Notes: generated from the letters alone by a model not told the origin. 63,340 bases of DNA from Flavobacteriaceae bacterium (GCA_002707745.1 PANU01000028.1:1-63340); one strand, 5' to 3'; shown: positions 18,049 to 27,026, counted from the first letter of the stretch. A program made the numbers and translations.

Positions 18049-19263
18049 TTACAAATTTACATTTTCTATAATAGCTGCATACCCTTGCCCTACACCTATA
18101 CACATTGTAACTAATGCATAACGTTTGTTAGTTTCCTGTAATTCCAAGGCTGCAGAATAGGCTATCCTTGTACCTGTAACCCCAAGTGGATGCCCTATTG
18201 CAATAGAACCCCCATTTGGGTTTATTCTTGGGTCATCATCTTCTAATCCCCATTCTCTAATGCAGGCTAAGGCTTGCGATGCGAAAGCTTCATTAAGTTC
18301 AATCACATCCATATCTTCCATGGTTAGTCCTGCTTTTTTTAATGCCTTGTTTGATGCTTCCACCGGACCTATTCCCATAATCCTAGGCTCTACACCAACT
18401 ACCGCTGAAGATACAATTCTTGCCAGTGGTTTCAAATTATATTTTTTTACAGCATCTTCAGAAGCAATAATCGTAGCTGCAGCTCCATCGTTTAACCCTG
18501 AAGCATTTCCTGCGGTTACACTTCCTCCTTCTTTTTTAAAAGCAGGACGTAGTTTTGCTAAAACTTCTTTGGTTGTATTGGGACGGATAAATTCGTCTTC
18601 TTTAAAAACTATCGGATCTTTTTTTCGTTGCGGAATTTCAACTGGAACAATTTCTTTTGCTAACCTTCCATTTTCCTGAGCTTTTGTAGCTTTCATTTGG
18701 CTGTGATACGCAAACGCATCCTGGTCTTCTCTTGAAATATTATGTTTTTCCACTAAATTTTCAGCAGTCACTCCCATTCCATCGGTTCCATAGATTTCTT
18801 GCATCTTTGGATTGATAAACCGCCATCCAAAAGAAGAATCGTACATCTTGCTATCATTCCCGAAGGGAGAAGCACTTTTAGAAATTACCCAGGGACCCCG
18901 TGTCATATTCTCCACTCCTCCCGAAATAAAGACATCGCCGTCACCTGCTTTAATCGCACGATTGGCATGAATAATTGCCGAAAGTCCGCTGCTACACAAT
19001 CTGTTTACCGTTTCACCAGGAACCGTAAAAGGTAATCCTGCCAACAGCAAACTCATTCTTGCAACGTTTCTATTGTCCTCCCCTGCCTGGTTAGCACATC
19101 CCATAATTACATCGTCGTATGCTTCCTGAGGAATATTTGGATTTCGTTTTACAATTTCTTCAATCACAATAGCACCCAGATCATCTGTTCGGACAGCGCC
19201 AAGTGTTCCTTTGTAATTTCCGATGGGCGTTCTTACACCATCAATTATATATGCTTCTTTCAT
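18049..19263 (-). CDS. paaJ: acetyl-CoA acetyltransferase / beta-ketoadipyl-CoA thiolase
   Basis: Thiolase NRLCSSGLSAI, GGSIAIGHPLGVTGTRI, ALVTMCIGVGQGYA; start chosen at MKEAYIIDGVRTPIG. Confidence 0.92.
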   Translation of the reverse strand: MKEAYIIDGVRTPIGNYKGTLGAVRTDDLGAIVIEEIVKRNPNIPQEAYDDVIMGCANQAGEDNRNVARMSLLLAGLPFTVPGETVNRLCSSGLSAIIHANRAIKAGDGDVFISGGVENMTRGPWVISKSASPFGNDSKMYDSSFGWRFINPKMQEIYGTDGMGVTAENLVEKHNISREDQDAFAYHSQMKATKAQENGRLAKEIVPVEIPQRKKDPIVFKEDEFIRPNTTKEVLAKLRPAFKKEGGSVTAGNASGLNDGAAATIIASEDAVKKYNLKPLARIVSSAVVGVEPRIMGIGPVEASNKALKKAGLTMEDMDVIELNEAFASQALACIREWGLEDDDPRINPNGGSIAIGHPLGVTGTRIAYSAALELQETNKRYALVTMCIGVGQGYAAIIENVNL

Positions 19264-19285
19264 ACTCTTATTTTTAAGGACGCAG

Positions 19286-19312
19286 CACCACAACATTATA
19301 AAAGTTGTGGTG
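19286..19312. repeat. 9-bp inverted repeat between paaI and paaJ
   Basis: CACCACAAC-attataaaa-GTTGTGGTG. Confidence 0.75.
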
Positions 19313-19319
19313 TCTTACA

Positions 19320-19733
19320 TCAATTTTCTTCTTCCCAATCTTTGCTGGTTCTGTACACCACTCCTTTAAACAAAGCTACCAATTCTTCATCTCTTTTTAC
19401 TTCCACAACATTAAAACCTACTTTGGTCTTCTGTAAATTTACTGTTGCTTCAGCCGTAATGTAGTCGCCTTCCACCAATGCTTCTATATGATTTATACTG
19501 GTCTCGATGGAAACCGCATATTTCCCATGCGTGTTTGCTGTAAATCCAAAAGCGGTATCTGCAAGGCTGTAACTTATTCCACCGTGAGCTTTGTTCATAC
19601 TGTTGAGCATTTCTTTACGAATGGTCATTCCTACTTTTACACGACCAATTTCACATTCAAGAATTTCGATCCCCAACCATGTGCTAAAGGCGTCTTGGGA
19701 TAACATTTTATATGGGATTTGTTCTCCTTTCAT
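19320..19733 (-). CDS. paaI: hotdog-fold phenylacetyl-CoA-type thioesterase PaaI
   Basis: NSMNKAHGGISYSLADTAFGFTANTHG. Confidence 0.9.
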   Translation of the reverse strand: MKGEQIPYKMLSQDAFSTWLGIEILECEIGRVKVGMTIRKEMLNSMNKAHGGISYSLADTAFGFTANTHGKYAVSIETSINHIEALVEGDYITAEATVNLQKTKVGFNVVEVKRDEELVALFKGVVYRTSKDWEEEN

Positions 19734-19748
19734 TTGTTTAGCTATAAC

Positions 19749-20930
19749 TCACAGCCCAAAGCTCACAACATCTTTCGCCATTTTCCTCAACAAGGGACTA
19801 CAACGATACCTATCTTCGTGGTATTCATTATAAAGCGCATCCATTTTCCCGACACACCAGTCGATTCCTTTTTCGTCTGCCCAAGCAAGAAGTCCTTTAG
19901 GATAGTTTACTCCTTTCGTCATTGCGTTATCAATGTCTTTTGCCGAAGCAATGTTCCAAAACAACGCATCTGCAGCTTCGTTGATGAGCATTACTAAAAT
20001 ACGCTCAAAAATTTTGTTCAATAAGTCCCTGTCTTTTTCAGGCTCTTGTTTGGAGACTTCAGCTCCGTAATGATAATATCCCTTTCCTGATTTTCTACCC
20101 AACCAACCCGCTTCAGCGAATCTTTTTTGAGTAAAAGCAGGTTTGTATCGGGGATCGTAGTAAAAGGCTTCGAAAACGGTTTCGGTTACCGTATAATTTA
20201 CATCGTTTCCAATAAAATCCATTAATTCAAACGGGCCCATTCTGAAACCGCCCACGCTTTTCATAGCATAATCTATGGTAGCAAAGTCTGCAATTCCTTC
20301 TTCATATATTCGCAAGGCTTCCCCGTAAAAGGGTCTTGCTACTCGGTTGACAATAAAACCTGGCGTATCTTTAGCAACAGCAACCACTTTCCCCCAACTC
20401 TTGATTGTTTCTTCTGAAATTTTAAGCACCGCATCGCTTGTCTGAATTGCAGGAATTACCTCCACTAATTTCATTAAAGGTGCCGGGTTAAAAAAGTGAA
20501 TCCCCACACAGCGTTCTGGTTTTTTTAATGCTGAAGCTATGGATGCAATGGAAAGCGACGAAGTGTTTGAAGCAATGATACAATTGTCTGAAACATATCC
20601 TTCCAACTCTTGAAATACTTTCTTTTTAATATCCAGATTTTCAACGATGGCCTCAATGGTCATATCGCTATCTGCCAGTTCTTTTAAAGAATTTACGTAG
20701 CTTATGTTTCCTTCAATTCTGTTTTTTTCTTCGGAATTTATACGACCTTTTTCCACCAAACGGCTCATTATTTTTTCAAGGCTCGTTTTTGCTGTATCTA
20801 GTGCATCTTGGTTTAAATCGAATACTTTTACGGTACACCCAGCTGTGGATGCCACTTGTGCAATTCCAGAGCCCATAGTTCCTGCTCCTATAATACCGAT
20901 CTTATTGATTGTTGATTGTTGATTTGTCAT
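19749..20930 (-). CDS. paaH: 3-hydroxyacyl-CoA dehydrogenase PaaH
   Basis: Rossmann IGIIGAGTMGSGIAQVASTAG; CVGIHFFNPAPLMKLVEVI. Confidence 0.93.
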   Translation of the reverse strand: MTNQQSTINKIGIIGAGTMGSGIAQVASTAGCTVKVFDLNQDALDTAKTSLEKIMSRLVEKGRINSEEKNRIEGNISYVNSLKELADSDMTIEAIVENLDIKKKVFQELEGYVSDNCIIASNTSSLSIASIASALKKPERCVGIHFFNPAPLMKLVEVIPAIQTSDAVLKISEETIKSWGKVVAVAKDTPGFIVNRVARPFYGEALRIYEEGIADFATIDYAMKSVGGFRMGPFELMDFIGNDVNYTVTETVFEAFYYDPRYKPAFTQKRFAEAGWLGRKSGKGYYHYGAEVSKQEPEKDRDLLNKIFERILVMLINEAADALFWNIASAKDIDNAMTKGVNYPKGLLAWADEKGIDWCVGKMDALYNEYHEDRYRCSPLLRKMAKDVVSFGL

Positions 20931-21377
20931 TTTGATTGGAGATTAACGATTGTGGATTGCTGATTTTTGAACTATTATTTTTATTTATTTGAAGCTGTTT
21001 TAATACTTACTACAAAAATAGAAATGAGTTGATTGTTTTCATCTATCAATCTATCTAATTCATCGAGCTTCAAAATTAATTTCGCACCTTTTTGAATTTT
21101 CATATTGACGTGAGATTCTCTTAATTCTTTTAAACTAATTTTCATCTTATGAAGAAAATCTTTAGTTGACTCTCCACTTCTAGCTTCTCCATAATTTAAA
21201 GCGACTGATGTACTTGATCTAATTAGCTGCTTTGTCAAATGCTCGGCTGCAAATGACTTATCCATGCTTTTGCACAGCAATATAATGTCTACAGCAAATT
21301 GAATTAATCTTTCTTCTAATTGGTTTGGTTTCATTTTATTTTTTACTTCAAAAATCAACAATTGTTAATCTCCAATC
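20907..21377 (-). repeat. heptad-type inverted array pair flanking an intact IVP gene (site C)
   Basis: Left: GATTGTT GATTGTT GATTTGT CATTTT GATTGGA GATTAAC GATTGTG GATTGCT GATTTTT GAA; right arm 21347-21377 complements 20934-20971 (29/31) apart from one 7-nt unit. Confidence 0.85.
20981..21334 (-). CDS. four-helix-bundle protein (23S rRNA IVP family)
   Basis: MKPNQLEERLIQFAVDIILLCKSM...AEHLTKQLIRSSTSVALNYGEARSGES..DFLHKMKISLKELRES. Confidence 0.88.
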   Translation of the reverse strand: MKPNQLEERLIQFAVDIILLCKSMDKSFAAEHLTKQLIRSSTSVALNYGEARSGESTKDFLHKMKISLKELRESHVNMKIQKGAKLILKLDELDRLIDENNQLISIFVVSIKTASNK

Positions 21378-21385
21378 GTTAATCT

Positions 21386-22168
21386 TTATTTCCCCTTAAA
21401 CTCAGGTTTCCTTTTTTCAACAAATGCTGCAACACCTTCGGCATAATCTTCGGTGGAGGCAGATTCTATTTGTAATTTACTTTCTAATTTTAACTGCGAT
21501 TCTAAATTGTTGTTCATCGATTCATTTAGCAATCTTTTGGTAAGCCCAAGTGCTTTTGTGGGCATGTTAGCAAGAATCATTGCCTTGGTATTTACTTCTT
21601 CTTCTAAAGTTTCCGAAGACACCATCCTATAGATCATCCCCATTTGCTCTGCTTGTTCTGCAGAAATTTTATCACCCAACATCATAATTGCCGATGCTTT
21701 TCCGAAGCCTATTAACCGGGGCAAGAAAAATGTTCCGGCACTATCGGGAATTAACCCGATCTTACTGAACGCCTGAATAAAACTTGCTTTGTCACTCGCA
21801 ATTACCACATCGCATGCTAACGCAATATTGGCACCTGCACCTGCTGCTACCCCATTTACGCCACAAATGACAGGTTTTTCGATTTTTCTTATCCTTGTAA
21901 TAATAGGATTGTAATGGTCATCCAGAATTTTTTTAAAACCTGGATTTAAATCGGGGTTTGTAATCTCGCCAATATCCTGCCCGGCACAGAATGCCTTACC
22001 GTTTCCGGTTAAGATAATAGCTCTAACAGAATTATCTTTCTCGCAGGCATCTAATTTCTCCTGAAGCAATAATGCCATCTCTCGATTAAAACTATTAAAG
22101 ACTTCCGGACGATTAAGCGTTAAGGTTGCTACGCCTTTGCTGATGTGTTTAGTGATTGATTGGGTCAT
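21386..22168 (-). CDS. paaG: enoyl-CoA hydratase/isomerase PaaG-like
   Basis: Crotonase GKAFCAGQDIGEI, VNGVAAGAGANIALACDVVIAS. Confidence 0.88.
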   Translation of the reverse strand: MTQSITKHISKGVATLTLNRPEVFNSFNREMALLLQEKLDACEKDNSVRAIILTGNGKAFCAGQDIGEITNPDLNPGFKKILDDHYNPIITRIRKIEKPVICGVNGVAAGAGANIALACDVVIASDKASFIQAFSKIGLIPDSAGTFFLPRLIGFGKASAIMMLGDKISAEQAEQMGMIYRMVSSETLEEEVNTKAMILANMPTKALGLTKRLLNESMNNNLESQLKLESKLQIESASTEDYAEGVAAFVEKRKPEFKGK

Positions 22169-22204
22169 AAATTGATAATTATTACAAGGGTTACCTCTTC
22201 CGAA

Positions 22205-22256
22205 TTTTTCGCAAAAAAAGCGAAAAACCCACCTTCCCCTAAAAAAGGGGAAGGTG
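22205..22256. repeat. two adjacent intergenic hairpins
   Basis: TTTTTCGC-a7-GCGAAAAA (22205-22227) and CACCTTCCCCT-aaaaa-AGGGGAAGGTG (22230-22256). Confidence 0.8.
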
Positions 22257-22270
22257 CTATTTTGTTAATT

Positions 22271-22774
22271 TTACTTTAAACATTTAAAGTAATCAAACGG
22301 TTCCTGGCAATCGTCGCATTTAAATAATGCTTTACAAGCCGTAGAACCAAACTGACTGACCAAATGGGTGTTTGTACTGCCACAATTGGTGCATTTTACT
22401 AATTTTTTATTTCCTAGAAGTACATCCTTATCTGCAGTTTCAGACAAGGGTCTGGCAATGCCATATTCCTCCATTTTGTGCAATCCAGCCTCACTAATCC
22501 AGTCGGTACTCCACGCCGGGCTTAACACTAATTCAATTTCAACTTCTTTTCCTGTTTTTTTAAATGCCGCTTTTAAATCGTCTCCAATCACATCCATAGC
22601 CGGACAACCGCTATATGTTGGAGTAAGCTTTATTTTTATAATTCCATTTTCTTCCACAGCTTGCCTAATGACCCCTAAATCCAACACCGTTAAAACGGGA
22701 ATTTCAGGATCATTTACCTGTTCCAGAATTGGAATTAGGTGTGCGTCTATATTTGCCGATTGGGTTATTGTCAT
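22271..22774 (-). CDS. paaD: 1,2-phenylacetyl-CoA epoxidase subunit PaaD
   Basis: DPEIPVLTVLDLGVIRQ; C-term CTNCGSTNTHLVSQFGSTACKALFKCDDCQEPFDYFKC. Confidence 0.93.
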   Translation of the reverse strand: MTITQSANIDAHLIPILEQVNDPEIPVLTVLDLGVIRQAVEENGIIKIKLTPTYSGCPAMDVIGDDLKAAFKKTGKEVEIELVLSPAWSTDWISEAGLHKMEEYGIARPLSETADKDVLLGNKKLVKCTNCGSTNTHLVSQFGSTACKALFKCDDCQEPFDYFKCLK

Positions 22775-22802
22775 AAAAAACTGGAGATTGGAGCGGAACG
22801 AT

Positions 22803-23558
22803 TTACCATTCCATATTAGGATAGGTACGCTGCATGTACTGCATTTCTGCTAAAATGTACCCCATATGTTCGCTATGGGTTCCTTTTTTACCTCCTTTAA
22901 TAAAATATTTACGCTCGGGCACTTCCAGGGTTGCTTCTTTTAATAACGCTGAAACCTCCGTATAATAAACCTCTTTAAATTTTGAAGTATCTATGCCAAT
23001 TCCTTCAGAAATCATTGCTTTATCTGCTTCGGTCTGATCAAAAAGTTCGTCTGTGTACACCCACAATTCATCAATAGCTTCCTGCATTTTTTGGTTACTT
23101 TCTTGCGTCCCATCACCCAATCTTTTTACCCAATCGCCTGAAAATCGTTTGTGGTAGCTTACTTCTTTTATTCCTTTTTTAGCAATGGCAGCAAGGGTTT
23201 CATCGGTACTATTCAATAATTGATTCATAAAAAGCAGGTGAAATACATCAAATAAATACTGACGTCCCATTACGTAACCAAAATGCTCGTTAGGTTGTTC
23301 TACCAATAATACATTTTTGTAATCACGCTCTAAACGTAAAAATGCTATACCGTCCTCAGTCTTTCCTTCTCCTTTTATTTTAGCAGCATACTGATAATAA
23401 TTTCGTGCTTGTCCAATTAAATCGAGTGAGATATTGGTACCTGCTATGTCGGTTTCTAATGTTGGACCGTGACCGCAAAGTTCTCCTAAGCGCTGGGCTA
23501 GTATTAGGGAGTTGTCTGCGATGCCGAGGATGTAATTATATAAATGTGTGTGTTTCAT
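22803..23558 (-). CDS. paaC: 1,2-phenylacetyl-CoA epoxidase subunit PaaC (start revised to MKHTHLYNYILG)
   Basis: YILGIADNSLILAQRLGELCGHGPTLETDIAGTNISLDLIGQAR. Confidence 0.93.
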   Translation of the reverse strand: MKHTHLYNYILGIADNSLILAQRLGELCGHGPTLETDIAGTNISLDLIGQARNYYQYAAKIKGEGKTEDGIAFLRLERDYKNVLLVEQPNEHFGYVMGRQYLFDVFHLLFMNQLLNSTDETLAAIAKKGIKEVSYHKRFSGDWVKRLGDGTQESNQKMQEAIDELWVYTDELFDQTEADKAMISEGIGIDTSKFKEVYYTEVSALLKEATLEVPERKYFIKGGKKGTHSEHMGYILAEMQYMQRTYPNMEW

Positions 23559-23731
23559 TAAATTATTTTTTGAATATGAAAGTAAAGCCGATGTTAAAAA
23601 AACCATCTCAAAACTTATGGTACGGAAGCAACAAAATCTTCGCTTCTGGAATTTACGTCGTACTTCTTCCTCATACAATTAACACGTTTATAAGTAACGC
23701 TTAATTCGTCTTCAGTTTTAAGTCCCAAAGG

Positions 23732-24016
23732 CTACATATGTTTCACATCATCTGGCAGATCATAAAATGTTGGGTGACGATATACTTTATCTTGCGCTGG
23801 TTCAAAGAGCTCTCCATTATGTTCGGGGTTGCTTGCTGTAATGTTTTTACTTTCCACCACCCAGATGCTTACACCTTCACTTCTTCGGGTATATACATCA
23901 CGCGCGTTTTCCAGTGCCATCTCGGCATCTGCTGCGTGCAGGCTACCAAAGTGCCTGTGTTCCAATCCGTTTTTACTTCTTACGAAGATTTCCCAAAGGG
24001 GCCAGTTTTTTGACAT
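23732..24016 (-). CDS. paaB: 1,2-phenylacetyl-CoA epoxidase subunit PaaB (start revised to MSKNWPLWEIF)
   Basis: WPLWEIFVRSKNGLEHRHFGSLHAADAEMALENARDVYTRR. Confidence 0.94.
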   Translation of the reverse strand: MSKNWPLWEIFVRSKNGLEHRHFGSLHAADAEMALENARDVYTRRSEGVSIWVVESKNITASNPEHNGELFEPAQDKVYRHPTFYDLPDDVKHM

Positions 24017-24031
24017 ATGTATATGTGTTTG

Positions 24032-24091
24032 AATCAAGACCGCTACGCTATAGGATTCAAGACACAGGACTAAAAAGTCTTGGATCATGAT
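24032..24091. repeat. solo heptad-type array with inverted repeat (site E), no gene inside
   Basis: AATCAAGAC CGCTACGCTATAG GATTCAAGAC ... GTCTTGGATC (9/10 pairing), related to site A units. Confidence 0.6.
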
Positions 24092-24115
24092 TTCCTTTAA
24101 TCTTGCCTTTATTTT

Positions 24116-25075
24116 TTAACTTACTTTTTTTAGTTCCTTTTTATCCTCTTGCTTTTCAGCATACGCCATGGCTGCATCACGAACCCAGGCTCCACGCTCC
24201 CAGGCTCCTACTCTGTCTTTCATGCGTTTTTTATTAGAGGGGCCGTGACCTTTTACAACTTGCCAGAATTCATCCCAGTCTATCTCTCCAAAATCGTAGC
24301 TTCCTGTTTTTTCATTAAACTTTAAATCCAGATCTGGAATGGTTAAGCCAAGGATATCTGCTTGTGGAACTGTTTGATCTATAAATTGCTGGCGTAGTTC
24401 ATCATTAGACTTTCGCTTTAATTTCCATTTCATCGATTGCTCGGTATGAATACTTTCGGCATCTGTAGGCCCCAACATCATTAAACTTGGCCACCACCAC
24501 CTGTTTAAGGCGTCTTGTGCCATTTCTTTTTGTTCTGGGGTGCCGTTGCAGAGTTTCAGCATAATTTCGAATCCTTGTCGCTGATGGAAACTTTCTTCCT
24601 TACATACCCGAACCATGGCTCTGGCATAAGGTCCAAAAGAGGTATTACAAAGGGGCACCTGATTAATAATTGCCGCGCCGTCTACCAACCAGCCAATAGC
24701 TCCCATATCTGCCCAAGTTACTGTTGGGTAGTTGAAAATGGAAGAGTATTTTGCTTTCCCACTATGTAATTGTTCATATAATTCGTCCCTGGAAATCCCA
24801 AGGGTTTCACAAGCTGAGTATATATACAATCCGTGGCCTGCCTCGTCCTGAACCTTTGCCAGCAAAGCAGCCTTTCTTCTTAACGAAGGCGCTCTAGTAA
24901 TCCAGTTTCCTTCGGGCAACATTCCTACAATTTCGGAATGTGCATGCTGACTCATTTGTCTGATATGTGTCTTTCGATACTTCTCTGGCATCCAGTCTTT
25001 AGGCTCTATTTTTTCATCACGCGCAATGCGGGCTTCAAAAATTTCTTCTAGGTTTTTTATTTGTTCGTTGCTCAT
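24116..25075 (-). CDS. paaA: 1,2-phenylacetyl-CoA epoxidase subunit PaaA
   Basis: [69 protein letters not shown]. Confidence 0.95.
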   Translation of the reverse strand: MSNEQIKNLEEIFEARIARDEKIEPKDWMPEKYRKTHIRQMSQHAHSEIVGMLPEGNWITRAPSLRRKAALLAKVQDEAGHGLYIYSACETLGISRDELYEQLHSGKAKYSSIFNYPTVTWADMGAIGWLVDGAAIINQVPLCNTSFGPYARAMVRVCKEESFHQRQGFEIMLKLCNGTPEQKEMAQDALNRWWWPSLMMLGPTDAESIHTEQSMKWKLKRKSNDELRQQFIDQTVPQADILGLTIPDLDLKFNEKTGSYDFGEIDWDEFWQVVKGHGPSNKKRMKDRVGAWERGAWVRDAAMAYAEKQEDKKELKKVS

Positions 25076-25221
25076 AATTTTGTCTTTATAGTATTAGCCT
25101 GGGCTTTGACCCCTTCCGTCCCCAGATAATTTCTTGATTCGCTGAAATTTTCTGAATACACTTTTCCATGAAAAAGCGGAAGAAACTAATCTCGTTATGT
25201 TAATTTAAATTTTGAATAAGA

Positions 25222-25241
25222 TTCCCGCCTACTCGGGAATA
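25222..25241. repeat. REP-like palindrome
   Basis: ATTCCCG-CCTACT-CGGGAAT in the paaE-paaA gap. Confidence 0.7.
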
Positions 25242-25255
25242 CTCGCCAAAAAGGC

Positions 25256-26329
25256 TCACACATCAAAATCTACTTTTACAGTATCTGTAGTTGGGACAGC
25301 CTGGCAGCTTAACACTAGTTTTTGTGCCACTTCTTTGTCACTCAACGCATAATTTATTTTCATCTCTACGGCTCCATCCAACACTTCGCATTTGCAAGTG
25401 CTGCAAACACCCCCTTTACATGCAAAAGGCAAATCGGCTCCTGCGCCTAGGGCAGCATCAAGAATATTGTCATATTCTTTTGTCATTGTAAATGAGAATT
25501 CTTTTCCACCATCTACAATAGTTACCTGGGTTCCTTCTACGTTTTGTTTTGCCAGGCGCTCTTGTCTTGCAATGTCTTCGTCCGAAAGTCCTGTAACAAA
25601 CAGTTCAAAATGAACGTGTTCTTTTGGCAGTCCTTCATTAATTAAATACTCTGAAACGTAATTGACCATTTTTTCCGGACCACACAAAAAGACTTCATTT
25701 GTATCTGGGATATCGATGAACGTTTTTGTTAATACCTTCATCTTTTCGTCATCAAAACGGCCATTAAAAAGATCAATATCGCGACGTTCTTTGGTTAAAA
25801 AATAATAAATTTCTAACCTTCCAAAATACTTGTTACGCAGTTGTTCCAATTCTTCCTTAAAGATAATGGATTTTGCCGTTTTATTCACATAAAAGAGCTT
25901 ACAAGTAGCGTGAGGTTCAAGTGCCAGGTGACTTTTAACCATAGAGAGTACCGGGGTTATTCCACTACCTGCTGCAAAAAACAAATAGTTTTTTGCCTTA
26001 TCTAGCGAAACTTCTACACCAAAAGTTCCACTGGGAGCCATAACTTCCATATCGTCTCCTGCTTTCAACACTTCATTTACATAGGTTGAAAAGGCACCTC
26101 CCAGAATTTGCTTTACAGCTACTTTCCATTCGCCATCGCCAGGGCTGGAACACAAACTATAGGAGCGACGGGTATCTTTACCGTCAATATCTGCTTTAAG
26201 GGTTAAGTGCTGTCCCTGACGGAATTTAAACTCTTCGGATAGTTCCGAAGGAACATCAAAAGTAATTACAGAACAGTCGTCTGTTTCCTTATAAATGTCT
26301 TTTACTTTAATTGTATGAAATGTGGCCAC
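25256..26329 (-). CDS. paaE: 1,2-phenylacetyl-CoA epoxidase reductase PaaE
   Basis: FNR-like RRSYSLCSSP, FFAAGSGITPVLSMVKS; 2Fe-2S FACKGGVCSTCKCEVLDG. Confidence 0.94.
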   Translation of the reverse strand: MATFHTIKVKDIYKETDDCSVITFDVPSELSEEFKFRQGQHLTLKADIDGKDTRRSYSLCSSPGDGEWKVAVKQILGGAFSTYVNEVLKAGDDMEVMAPSGTFGVEVSLDKAKNYLFFAAGSGITPVLSMVKSHLALEPHATCKLFYVNKTAKSIIFKEELEQLRNKYFGRLEIYYFLTKERRDIDLFNGRFDDEKMKVLTKTFIDIPDTNEVFLCGPEKMVNYVSEYLINEGLPKEHVHFELFVTGLSDEDIARQERLAKQNVEGTQVTIVDGGKEFSFTMTKEYDNILDAALGAGADLPFACKGGVCSTCKCEVLDGAVEMKINYALSDKEVAQKLVLSCQAVPTTDTVKVDFDV

Positions 26330-26352
26330 AGTTTTATGTCGGTTTAATGCTA

Positions 26353-26384
26353 CAAAACTAACGATTGTTAGTTAAAGTTACAAA
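26353..26384 (-). promoter_or_regulatory. paa operon promoter with PaaR-like operator
   Basis: Minus strand TTTG (26381-26384) - N20 - TAGTTTTG (26353-26360); palindrome AACTAAC-gatt-GTTAGTT (26356-26373, + strand) lies across spacer and -7 box. Confidence 0.75.
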
Positions 26385-26441
26385 TCTCTTTCCTAAATCC
26401 ATTTCTTTAATAAAATGAAAGAGCGCTTCAATAGTCTTTTT

Positions 26442-27026
26442 TTAAATAATTCCTTTAATGAGCACAGCCACCATATCTTTTTTCAAAACATTTACATCCA
26501 TTTTGCCTCGTTTTTCATTCCATAAATAGAGGTTTCGAAGGGTTGAAAGAATAGAAAATAAAATTACTTCAGGGTGCTGGGGTTTTATCTCTCCTTGGGA
26601 AAGTCCTTGTTTTATAATCCTTCGGAAATTTTCTTCATAAGCTTCGCGCATCTTTACCACTTGCTTCAAGTCGTCTCCCTCCAGATGCATCCAATCATTA
26701 TTTAAAGTTGCAATGTTTTCTGAATAGTTCACGGTAATATCTATATGAATTTCAATTACCCTTTCAATTTTTTTTAAAGTAGGTAGTGTTTCAGCAGTAA
26801 TTGCGCTCATTTCAGTTGTAAACGCCTCCGCTACTTCAAGAATTAGCGTAGAGAGAATCTCTTGTTTTCCCGAAATATGATTGTATAAGCTCGCCGCTTT
26901 TATATGCATTGCCTGGGCAATGTCTCGCATAGACACCGCACTGTAGCCTTTCTCCTTGAAAAGTGTTGCAGCTACCTGAATAATTTCTTGTTTTCGGGTG
27001 GGTTTTATCACTTTGTAAATATACAT
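26442..27026 (-). CDS. paaR: TetR family regulator, candidate PaaR
   Basis: RKQEIIQVAATLFKEKGYSAVSMRDIAQAMHIKAASLYNHISGKQEIL; divergent from PAH, upstream of paaE. Confidence 0.82.
   Translation of the reverse strand: MYIYKVIKPTRKQEIIQVAATLFKEKGYSAVSMRDIAQAMHIKAASLYNHISGKQEILSTLILEVAEAFTTEMSAITAETLPTLKKIERVIEIHIDITVNYSENIATLNNDWMHLEGDDLKQVVKMREAYEENFRRIIKQGLSQGEIKPQHPEVILFSILSTLRNLYLWNEKRGKMDVNVLKKDMVAVLIKGII

Noticed and set aside
19264-19296. N-terminal extension MLWCCVLKNKS of the thiolase ORF
   Set aside because: It lies over the CACCACAAC hairpin arm; the thiolase fold starts at MKEAYIIDG.
20907-20970. Heptad arrays as CRISPR or microsatellite
   Set aside because: Units are 7 nt and diverged, with no conserved repeat/unique spacer alternation and no cas genes; inverted arms around a gene do not fit a CRISPR.
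20981-21334. IVP gene as part of a 23S rRNA locus
   Set aside because: Flanked by paaH and paaG; no rRNA sequence seen nearby.
23559-23678. N-terminal 40 residues of the listed paaC ORF (MYEEEVRRKFQKRRFCC...)
   Set aside because: PaaC homology begins at MKHTHLYNYILG; the upstream part is probably untranslated gap sequence.
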